DNA of 64,000 nt, from positions 1,240,001 through 1,304,000 of the forward strand of contig CAMZOI010000001.1 in the NCBI GenBank assembly GCA_947331495.1, read 5' to 3'. The translations under genes and the position numbers were made by a program. This DNA is from Erythrobacteraceae bacterium Alg239-R51 (GTDB lineage Bacteria > Pseudomonadota > Alphaproteobacteria > Sphingomonadales > Sphingomonadaceae). Under the pieces are notes generated by a model. The model was not told the DNA's origin. It ran no database searches and saw only the letters and a list, made by a program, of their open reading frames with translations. Positions 57,897-64,000 of the stretch are shown in pieces (positions within the stretch are counted from its first letter, which is position 1; every line of letters starts with the position of its first letter).

Positions 57897-57921
57897 GTCG
57901 GGCGGCTTAAGGTCGCCCGAC
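57897..57921 (+). terminator. Hairpin after second curlin gene
   Basis: GTCGGGCG (57897-57904) pairs perfectly with CGCCCGAC (57914-57921), loop GCTTAAGGT, followed by AATTTCTTG. The T-run is weak, so it is perhaps an attenuator or 3'-end stabiliser inside the operon. Confidence 0.65.
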
Positions 57922-57962
57922 AATTTCTTGAATAGGCCTACCCTTTCTATTGGAGAGCGCAG

Positions 57963-58730
57963 ATGACATTCGGAAGCTCACTCAAGATTGCATTCGGTGT
58001 CGCGCTATTCGCAATAACCACACCCATATCTGCGCAGACTGGCCTTAGCGGTGGCGGGGCGGGTACCCACGTTCCCCCCGGCGATCCCTGCGGCAACGGA
58101 CCGGGACGCGGCACGGGCAACCCCTGCGGAGGCAATAACGGCAATTCCGGTGCCAACGGGAATGCAGCGACACCCTTCGTTCCGGACGAAATCGCAATTC
58201 CCGATCAGGACGACCGCGGGGTCTTCATCACCCAGGTCGGAGCTGGCAACTCCGCTCGAGCCACACAGGACAATTCGCGAAGCTACGCGCGCGTGATCCA
58301 GCAGGGCGACGACAATGACGCCAGCCTCACGCAGCGCGACGGCGATCATTATGCGAAGATCGCGCAGGATGGCGATTCCAATACGGCAAACCTCGTACAG
58401 GAAGGTACGCAGACGGTTTTGATGTTGGCCCAGCAAGGCGAGGCGAACATCACCAATGTTTCTCAGACCGAACTTGGCAACAGCTACTCGGCCGCCGCAA
58501 TCAGCCAGAGCGGCGCAGCAAATAGTCTCACGCTCGTCCAGGACGGGACCGACAACCAGGCCCGGCTGACGCAGAATGGCACCGGCAATGCCATGACAGC
58601 GACGCAATTCGGGTCTAGCAATCGTCTTGACTGGACTCAGAACGGCGACGGATTGTCCGACCTTCAGATCGAGCAAACCGGAAATGGCGCTCTGCTGATT
58701 TCGCAGTCCAACTCTGCCGGGGGCGGTTAA
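57963..58730 (+). CDS. Short curlin-repeat protein, possibly nucleator-like
   Basis: A 255-residue secreted protein. A signal peptide (LKIAFGVALFAITTPISAQ) is followed by a Gly/Asn/Pro-rich linker with two Cys (HVPPGDPCGNGPGRGTGNPC, about residues 36-56). About 15 Gln-centred curlin units follow (ITQVGAGN, VIQQGDDN, IAQDGDSN, LTQNGTGN, WTQNGDGL). It is shorter, more regular and more varied at surface positions than the two big paralogues. It carries a unique non-repeat head that could contact CsgF or the membrane, as CsgB does when it starts fibres in E. coli. The nucleator role is inference. It is 11 bases before the next gene. Confidence 0.87.
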   Translation: MTFGSSLKIAFGVALFAITTPISAQTGLSGGGAGTHVPPGDPCGNGPGRGTGNPCGGNNGNSGANGNAATPFVPDEIAIPDQDDRGVFITQVGAGNSARATQDNSRSYARVIQQGDDNDASLTQRDGDHYAKIAQDGDSNTANLVQEGTQTVLMLAQQGEANITNVSQTELGNSYSAAAISQSGAANSLTLVQDGTDNQARLTQNGTGNAMTATQFGSSNRLDWTQNGDGLSDLQIEQTGNGALLISQSNSAGGG

Positions 58731-58741
58731 GGAGCTTCGAC

Positions 58742-59344
58742 ATGACTATGATCGCCACAGCGCTTTTGATGCTTGTCGCTCAGCCGGCGGTCGGCGTCGA
58801 TCAGGTCGGGTCGAGCGCAGAACGGCCTGAGCGCGAGGCAATCGAACAGGTCGGACCCACCGAACGATCGGTCGATCCCATATATGTACAACCGGACACC
58901 GAACAGGAAGCCGACGCGGTTGCACAGATAAGTGCCCGGGAAGTCGAAATCGAACTCGCAACTGTCGAAGGAATTGATCGTTGCAGTGCCGAATTGCTTA
59001 CCGCTCGAGACGCGGAATACTGCGCTCGACGGATCGAAGCGCGGTCAGAGGAATTCGTGACCGACAACGAAGCGAAGCTTACGGCCGAGCAGGTTCTTAT
59101 CGGTGAAAGATTCAGCAATCTTGCGCGTTCGGGTGATATTGCGGGGGCATCGCGCAACGCCGGACGCCGCGATATTTCTGCGGAGGATACAGAATTGCAG
59201 GCACTGGCCTCTCTGACGCTCGTGACCCCTTCCGAACCAGCGACGGTCAGCGAGGAACCCGGCGCGGATGGCGACCTATCGACGGAGACGCAGGCTTTGA
59301 TCGAAGCGATCGTCGAAAATCTGGCAAATCCTGGAGGCGGTTGA
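58742..59344 (+). CDS. Secreted protein of unknown function in the curli operon
   Basis: A 200-residue acidic protein. It has a short hydrophobic start (MTMIATALLMLVAQPAVG), then a low-complexity acidic region. A helical core has two Cys about 15 residues apart (IDRCSAELLTARDAEYCARR), followed by a Glu/Ala-rich helix (ARSEEFVTDNEAKLTAEQVL). No family is recognised. It is encoded 11 bases after the short curlin gene and overlaps the csgH start (TGATG), so it is almost certainly part of the curli operon. By position it could be a chaperone, a fibre cap or an assembly factor replacing the missing CsgE. That is only a hypothesis. Confidence 0.75.
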   Translation: MTMIATALLMLVAQPAVGVDQVGSSAERPEREAIEQVGPTERSVDPIYVQPDTEQEADAVAQISAREVEIELATVEGIDRCSAELLTARDAEYCARRIEARSEEFVTDNEAKLTAEQVLIGERFSNLARSGDIAGASRNAGRRDISAEDTELQALASLTLVTPSEPATVSEEPGADGDLSTETQALIEAIVENLANPGGG

Positions 59345-59682
59345 TGAAAATAGTTTCGGCCCTGATTTTCTCGCTAGGAGCAACGATGCCTGTTTCGCAG
59401 ACTGACGATCACCGCGCAGTAAAACTGTCGGTGGAAGAAAAGGCGGGCGCGGTCGAGGTCATCCTGACCGGTGAGTCGCAGGTCGACCAGCAGGTCGCCT
59501 ACGAATTGCTCATGAAGGGGCGATCCACAAGCCGGCACAAAGGAAAGACGAGCTTGCGGGCCAACCATTCAGCCGTTTTGTCGACCATGCGGATGGATGC
59601 GTCGGAAGAGTGGTGCGTAACGGTAAAGGTAGTCGAATCCGAAGGGTCGACCTACGAATACAGCGAAGGTAATTGCGTCTGA
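59344..59682 (+). CDS. csgH: CsgH-like curli chaperone
   Basis: A 112-residue protein from ATG 59344, which overlaps the upstream stop. A signal peptide (MKIVSALIFSLGATMPVS) is followed by an immunoglobulin-like beta domain with the CsgH/CsgC pattern. That pattern comprises VKLSVEEKAGAVEVILTGES, VAYELLMKGRSTSRHKGKTS, LRANHSAVLSTMRM, then EWCVTVKVVESEGSTYEYSE ending in NCV. Two Cys may form a disulfide. CsgH of alphaproteobacteria is the counterpart of CsgC and stops curlin from forming amyloid too early in the periplasm. Its 3' end overlaps the convergent gene by 31 bases. Confidence 0.82.
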   Translation: MKIVSALIFSLGATMPVSQTDDHRAVKLSVEEKAGAVEVILTGESQVDQQVAYELLMKGRSTSRHKGKTSLRANHSAVLSTMRMDASEEWCVTVKVVESEGSTYEYSEGNCV

Positions 59683-60512
59683 TCGGCCGTTTCGGAGGCT
59701 TCGTCAGCCGCGACATCCGTGGATAGAACCAGCTCGTCATAAACCGGGTCGTAGGAGATCGGGATCCCGGCGATTGCCAGTTGATCGACGGGTACAAAGG
59801 CCATTGCAGCGGGTGAATTCACCAAGCTTTCGTATTCGTCGGGCGGGAATCGATCTTGCAGGAGTTCGAGAAGCGAACTTAGCCTGACAGACATAGTCTG
59901 ATCGGCATCGCTAAATTCCAATTGGCCAACGGAAACGCCATCGACCAAGGCAGCCAAATGCGTTTTGCCGCCAAGGTTGGTCTCGGCAGCAGGAGTAAAC
60001 TCCAGTGGCCTGTGGCGAAGCGTCCCGAAGCTGTCGGTCTTTTCTGCCGGCGCCTTTGCGATATCTACTTTTTCGTCTGAGGATCCGGTTGGTAAGCTGT
60101 CCGTACGTTCTCCAGGTATCTGCCCGATCTGTCCGACCGGAAGTGCAGCCTGAGAGCCCACAGGAATACCTCTCTTAGCGACCGGTTCGTTATTGTTTAT
60201 CGTTGGCGGAGCGTCGGTTTGTATCCCAGCCTCACTGAATGGGATAGTCGATTTCGAGTTTCCCGCTATTTCGCTTGTTCGCGCTGCCTCTGCCGATGTG
60301 GAAGGCAATTCAGGAATATCGGCAGCAGCGCTCCCGACGCAAACAGCCATAGCGCAGGCCGATACATTCAATGTATTACGTACCCACGGTTTGCGCGGTG
60401 CAGGATTAACCAGTCTGTAACCCGGGAAGTTTGCAACCAGAACGTCGACTTCAGTGACGGTCGCAAAGACGCGAAAATCGTCGAATTCGCTGACACGAAA
60501 TGTTCCGTGCAT
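59652..60512 (-). CDS. Membrane-anchored protein of unknown function facing the curli operon
   Basis: A 286-residue product from the ATG at 60512, chosen because GGAGGG lies 8 bases upstream; the open frame reaches 60848 but that part overlaps the gap. About 50 polar residues (MHGTFRVSEFDDFRVFATVT) precede one hydrophobic segment (VRNTLNVSACAMAVCVGSAA). A long Ser/Pro/Glu linker (about 80-165) follows, then a compact C-terminal domain (THLAALVDGVSVGQLEF, MSVRLSSLLELLQDRFPPDE, FVPVDQLAIAGIPISYDPVY). This looks like an inner-membrane anchor with a periplasmic domain. No family is recognised. Its overlap with csgH suggests a link with curli, but it could be unrelated. Confidence 0.6.
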   Translation of the reverse strand: MHGTFRVSEFDDFRVFATVTEVDVLVANFPGYRLVNPAPRKPWVRNTLNVSACAMAVCVGSAAADIPELPSTSAEAARTSEIAGNSKSTIPFSEAGIQTDAPPTINNNEPVAKRGIPVGSQAALPVGQIGQIPGERTDSLPTGSSDEKVDIAKAPAEKTDSFGTLRHRPLEFTPAAETNLGGKTHLAALVDGVSVGQLEFSDADQTMSVRLSSLLELLQDRFPPDEYESLVNSPAAMAFVPVDQLAIAGIPISYDPVYDELVLSTDVAADEASETADQTQLPSLYS

Positions 60513-60777
60513 TGCACATCCCTCCGTTTCCCGGCGTGATAGCACAAAAACCGCAGGCCCCAAACAAGCTAGTTCCAGCTCGCTTGGTCCATACACCCGG
60601 GGTTCTAATCGAAGGATGAGGCGCATTTCTTGCGCATCTTCGACCGAGGTCCGCAAAAGCCGGACCAATGCCTTGCATCCTATCGCGAAACCAGGCCTTT
60701 CGATCGTACGTGGAAAGCCTGAACGAATATCGCTATCCTGAACCGAAGACGAGGCCGATCTTGGGGGGGGGCGCACC
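60513..60777 (+). other. Gap with nine-G tract before the hydrolase gene
   Basis: No gene is supported in these 265 bases, which must hold divergent promoters. A run of nine G at 60763-60771 lies six bases before the hydrolase ATG, exactly where the ribosome-binding site should be. Confidence 0.5.
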
Positions 60778-61605
60778 ATGAACTCATGCTTCCACATCGT
60801 GGCGATAAACGGGCTGCAAATGAACGTCTTGATGGCGGGCGAGGGCACGCCACTGTTGATGCTTCATGGTTTTCCCGACTCGAGCAAACTGTGGCGCAAG
60901 CTCATTCCGGCTCTCACGACTGAAGGTTTTCGCGTAGTCGCGCCAGACCAGCGCGGATTCGGCTTGACCGAAGCACCTGTCGGAAAATCCGAGTATACGA
61001 TCGACCGTATCGCTGCCGACGCGATTGCGTTGCTCGATAAGCTTGGAATAGAGCGGGCCGCCCTCATGGGCCACGACTGGGGCGCGGCAGTCGGGTGGTG
61101 GCTAGCGGGGACGTATCCCGATCGCTTTTCGTGCTTCGCCGCGTTGTCTGTCGGTCATCCCAATGCTGTGCGGCACGCTGGTTTGCGCCAGAAATTGAAA
61201 AGTTGGTATTTCATCCTGTTTCTGCTGCCCGGCATCGGGGAGGTCATCGTCCGGGCGTTCGACTTCGCCGCGTTCAAGCGCATGACTCGCGACGACCCGG
61301 AAATAGCAAATTGGCGCCTCGACCTTGCTCGGCCAGGCCGGTTGACCGCCGCAATGAATTGGTACCGCGCCAATCTGAAAACAATGGCGGACGGCTCGTT
61401 TCCTAGTGCACAAGTCCCCGCTCTGGGGTTGGTGGGAAGCGATGACGTGGCACTAGGAACTGAGCAAATGGCGAGATCACGCGACTATGCAGAGGTGTCG
61501 TTTGATTACGCATTGATCGAGGGCGCCGGGCACTGGATGCCCCTAATTGCGCCGGCTGAACTGGCGACCCACTTGCTGCCATTCCTCCAAGATCACGCAG
61601 TATGA
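60778..61605 (+). CDS. Alpha/beta hydrolase, epoxide hydrolase/dehalogenase-like
   Basis: A 275-residue soluble enzyme from ATG 60778. The oxyanion motif is HGFPDSSKLW. The nucleophile is Asp100 in MGHDWGAAVGWW, which points to the epoxide hydrolase or haloalkane dehalogenase branch, not a serine esterase. The catalytic His252 lies in EGAGHWMPLIAP. A cap domain covers about 125-205. The substrate is unknown. The homopolymeric G tract at its ribosome-binding position could make expression variable. It lies 67 bases before the catalase-family gene on the same strand. Confidence 0.9.
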   Translation: MNSCFHIVAINGLQMNVLMAGEGTPLLMLHGFPDSSKLWRKLIPALTTEGFRVVAPDQRGFGLTEAPVGKSEYTIDRIAADAIALLDKLGIERAALMGHDWGAAVGWWLAGTYPDRFSCFAALSVGHPNAVRHAGLRQKLKSWYFILFLLPGIGEVIVRAFDFAAFKRMTRDDPEIANWRLDLARPGRLTAAMNWYRANLKTMADGSFPSAQVPALGLVGSDDVALGTEQMARSRDYAEVSFDYALIEGAGHWMPLIAPAELATHLLPFLQDHAV

Positions 61606-61672
61606 TCCCTTTGACTTTTGGCCGCTTCCGCGTACCTTCCTGATCGGATCGCGCAGTAGGGAGGGAAATCCC

Positions 61673-62692
61673 ATGGCTGAACGCGACATGGCCCGGCACC
61701 TGGTCGATGCGGTGATCGCCGACTCTCCCGATCACAAACGCGGAACCCGCCCGGCGCACACGATCGGTATTGGTGTGAAGGGGCACTTCAGAGCCTCTCC
61801 CGTCGCGCGCGACTGGTGCGTGGCCGAGCATTTCTGTGGGCGGGAGGTCGAAGCATCGGTGCGGTTTTCCAACAGCTCGGGCAGCCCTGTCCAGCATGAC
61901 GGATGGTCAGATGCGCGCGGCATGGCGACCCGCTTTCATCTGAGTGGCGGGGGCGCGACCGACTTGCTCGCGATGACATTGCGAGAATTTTTTTCGGCTA
62001 CTCCGGAAGATTTCCTCGCCTTTGCCCAGGCCGCGATACCCCGCCCGGTCGAACCGCCTCGCCCATGGCGCAAAATCGCCGACATGTTGCGGCTGTTTCC
62101 GCCGCTTCCCGATCCCTACCCTGGCCAGAGGACCAGTTCGGTTGGCGGTTCGATGGCTTATTCCGGCCTGCACAGCGCATCGCAACTCGCGGCCTTCGAT
62201 GCGAGTTTCCTCGGCGCGCCGGTCAGCTACGCCCGCGCGACATACAATGCGGTGCACACCTTCATTGTCACCGCGCCTGATGGCACCGAGCGCTACGTCC
62301 GGTTTTTCTGGCAGCCGGCCGCCGGGGTCGAGATGGTAAATCCCGACCTGCCGCCGATCGACAATTACCTGCAAGCCGAACTTCGCGACCGGATTGCGAA
62401 CTGGCCGGTGGAATTTCTTCTGCTCATGACTGTGGGCGAGATGGGCGACCCGCTCACCGATCCGACCAAGGCATGGCCGCTTCATAGAATGCGGATAAAC
62501 ATGGGAACGCTGTGCCTGACCGAGGTGCCGGATGACCAGCAGGCGCACTGTGAACAGCTTGCCTTCAATCCGGGCCGACTGACTGACGGTATTGCCATGT
62601 CCGACGATCCCGTCCTCATCGCGCGCAAGGCTGCCTACGAGCTGTCGCGGGAATTGCGTGGAGGGGCGGCATGTCCGTTCGACGCCGTATGA
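61673..62692 (+). CDS. Catalase-family haem protein (SrpA-like)
   Basis: A 339-residue protein from ATG 61673, with AGGGAGG upstream. It fits the short catalase-like family: the distal His in TRPAHTIGIGVKGHF, the conserved VRFSNSSGSP then DARGMATRFHL, and FFSATPEDFLAF. The probable proximal Tyr lies in RKAAYELSREL near the C-terminus. True catalases have about 480 or more residues; short members often act as peroxidases, hydroperoxide lyases or allene-oxide-type enzymes. There is no signal peptide. The following gene begins inside its last 22 bases, and a DyP peroxidase comes after, so the three are probably one functional unit. Confidence 0.87.
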   Translation: MAERDMARHLVDAVIADSPDHKRGTRPAHTIGIGVKGHFRASPVARDWCVAEHFCGREVEASVRFSNSSGSPVQHDGWSDARGMATRFHLSGGGATDLLAMTLREFFSATPEDFLAFAQAAIPRPVEPPRPWRKIADMLRLFPPLPDPYPGQRTSSVGGSMAYSGLHSASQLAAFDASFLGAPVSYARATYNAVHTFIVTAPDGTERYVRFFWQPAAGVEMVNPDLPPIDNYLQAELRDRIANWPVEFLLLMTVGEMGDPLTDPTKAWPLHRMRINMGTLCLTEVPDDQQAHCEQLAFNPGRLTDGIAMSDDPVLIARKAAYELSRELRGGAACPFDAV

Positions 62693-63414
62693 ACCAATTG
62701 GTGCCCAGAAGAGCTTCGTTAAACGACCTCGTAAACTCTATGTCGAAAAGCCGGTTGTTCGGCTGGCTCGCCGGACATGTCCTTGTGCCGTACTGGGCGC
62801 GCAAAACGCCGGTGCATAAACAGCCCGGCGGCGCGCGCGCGACGGTACAGCCGGGTGACAACGTCCAGCGCATGATGAACCTCATTCTGCCGCTCAAGGA
62901 CAAGACTGCTGTTGGTCGCGCCAAGGCGGCAATGGCGATTGCTTCCAATCTCGACGAAATTTATGCCGGGCTCGATAACGTCGGTACCGTGCACTTCGCG
63001 CGGTTCGTCATCATCGAAAACAACATGTGCATGATCTCCTGCTATGATGGGGATTTTTCGAACTACATCCGCGACTTCGTGGCGCAGCTGGGTACCGTGT
63101 TCGATAGCGTGATTGCGCTGATCGAGGATGGCGAGGCGATGATCCCGACGCGCGACAACATCGATACATTTATCAACTGGGTTCACGATCGTGACGTTTA
63201 CCAGATACCCGATACTGCGACCGAGCTTCTGCACTACGGCACGATCGGGCAGCCGGCGGTCAAGTCGGGCGAAGTGGCGGACTTGCGGTTGATCGCTCGC
63301 GCGCTGATCCTGCAACTGCACGCCAACCCCAACGCGCTGCTCGGCAGCGGTTATCGCGGCTACCCCGGCATTTCCGCTGCCCGGATACGTGACAAGATGG
63401 GGTTCGGCTGGTGA
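62671..63414 (+). CDS. Unknown protein linking catalase-like and DyP-type genes
   Basis: A 247-residue protein from ATG 62671, with GGAGGGG five bases before it; it overlaps the catalase-family gene by 22 bases. A basic N-terminus (VRRRMNQLVPRR) is followed by LFGWLAGHVLVPYWARKTP and then a compact alpha/beta domain. That domain includes VHFARFVIIENNMCMISCYD, FSNYIRDFVAQLG and DVYQIPDTATELLHYG. I know no family name for it. VHFARFVII plus the Tyr-Asp-Gly pattern recalls domains fused or paired with DyP-type peroxidases. Its stop overlaps the peroxidase start by four bases. Confidence 0.75.
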   Translation: MSVRRRMNQLVPRRASLNDLVNSMSKSRLFGWLAGHVLVPYWARKTPVHKQPGGARATVQPGDNVQRMMNLILPLKDKTAVGRAKAAMAIASNLDEIYAGLDNVGTVHFARFVIIENNMCMISCYDGDFSNYIRDFVAQLGTVFDSVIALIEDGEAMIPTRDNIDTFINWVHDRDVYQIPDTATELLHYGTIGQPAVKSGEVADLRLIARALILQLHANPNALLGSGYRGYPGISAARIRDKMGFGW

Positions 63415-64000
63415 TCGAAACCGATCGCGACAATTCCTTCGACCCCAAGTGCGTACAGGGCAATATTCTTCGCGGCTATCACTATGCCCGCGTACGGCAT
63501 CTGGTGCTCGAGGTCGTCAATGCTGCACTTGCGCGACGCTGGCTCAGCCAAGCTACGGACGGCAGCGGCGCCGCGCCGGCGATTACGACCGAAGAGGAAT
63601 GGCTCATCAAGCCGGCCAGCTGCTTTAATCTGGGTTTTACTTATGACGGGCTGAAGGCGCTCGGCGTGCCAAACGCCTCGCTCGCCTCGTTTGCCCCAGA
63701 ATTCAAGGCTGGGATTGCGCGCCGTGCGGTCAAGATCAACGATGTGGGCGAAAGCGCCCCGGAAAACTGGGCTTCACCGTTCGATACACCAGACCGCGTA
63801 CACATCATCGCATCTGTCTATGCCGAAGAACTCGAAGAGCTCGACCGAGTGGAGCGGCAGGTGGCCGATGGCCTTGGCGGAGATGGGTTCGCGATCCTCG
63901 GCAGGCATGACGGCTGGAACTTCGATACCGATCATGTCCATTTCGGGTACCGCGACAGTATGTCGCAGCCGCGATTCGTCGGCGTGCACGATTCCGACAG
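63411..64000 (+). CDS. DyP-type peroxidase (partial, cut by the window end)
   Basis: About 196 residues are readable from GTG 63411, which overlaps the previous stop. The N-terminal ferredoxin-like domain begins with FDPKCVQGNILRGY and continues with LVLEVVNAALARRWLS and CFNLGFTYDGLKALGVP. The distal-site motif is GYRDSMSQPRFVG near the window end: the catalytic Asp is kept, though the usual GxxDG has Ser at the last position. DyP enzymes use haem and peroxide to oxidise dyes, lignin fragments or unknown cell substrates. There is no signal peptide. The proximal His lies beyond the window. Confidence 0.88.
   Translation, partial: MIETDRDNSFDPKCVQGNILRGYHYARVRHLVLEVVNAALARRWLSQATDGSGAAPAITTEEEWLIKPASCFNLGFTYDGLKALGVPNASLASFAPEFKAGIARRAVKINDVGESAPENWASPFDTPDRVHIIASVYAEELEELDRVERQVADGLGGDGFAILGRHDGWNFDTDHVHFGYRDSMSQPRFVGVHDSD

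Noticed and set aside
54405..58730. CRISPR array or DNA-level tandem repeat
   Set aside because: The repeats are at protein level only; the DNA of successive units differs at many positions and there are no constant repeats with unique spacers.
60513..60848. 112-codon extension of the convergent membrane protein
   Set aside because: It would run into the hydrolase start and lacks a ribosome-binding site, while the ATG at 60512 has GGAGGG upstream.

Overview
The window looks like chromosomal DNA from an alphaproteobacterium of the order Sphingomonadales, most likely Erythrobacteraceae or a close relative. This is judged by gene order and protein style, not by a database search. Pointers are an NDUFS4-type complex I subunit, DivL with tyrosine at the phospho-acceptor site, the chain divL-tsaE-amgK-murU-addB-addA-trxA, and rpsB-tsf. 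The sequence is GC-rich throughout, and I saw no insertion sequence, integrase, prophage or CRISPR array.

Layout. 1-5.3 kb: the N-terminal part of a secreted amidohydrolase (reverse), a SIMPL protein, a PepSY protein with an overlapping OmpR-type regulator/histidine kinase pair, an Arg-rich lipoprotein and chorismate mutase (reverse). 5.3-16.6 kb: polyprenyl diphosphate synthase, HrpB helicase, NDUFS4-like protein, SRP RNA, dnaX-ybaB, two orphan spore-coat-U-domain proteins, lon, HU and an RlmB-like methyltransferase. 16.7-24.2 kb: tRNA-Tyr, a long KAS III-like enzyme, psd-pssA, rpsB-tsf, and a divergent peroxiredoxin/ahcY pair sharing a promoter region with a strong palindrome. 24.3-35.6 kb: a tightly overlapping series from divL to addA, then trxA. 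35.6-52.5 kb: inositol-monophosphatase-like phosphatase and argJ (reverse), secA, a TauE/SafE exporter, tRNA-Asn, NAD kinase, a GGDEF-EAL protein, mfd, sdhE, recG, and acs with a low-molecular-weight phosphatase.

52.8-60.5 kb is the most unusual accessory block. It is a curli (functional amyloid) locus reading csgF-csgG-three curlin-repeat proteins (650, 485 and 255 aa)-unknown-csgH. A convergent membrane-anchored protein of unknown function overlaps csgH. Hairpins sit after csgG and after each of the first two curlin genes. This suggests graded expression of secretion parts and subunits. No csgE or csgD is present in the window.

60.7-64.0 kb holds an alpha/beta hydrolase with a nine-G tract at its ribosome-binding position. 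It is followed by a translationally coupled trio: catalase-family haem protein, unknown protein, and DyP-type peroxidase (cut by the window end). This trio and the curli block are the best places to look for undescribed biology. The rest is mostly conserved housekeeping.
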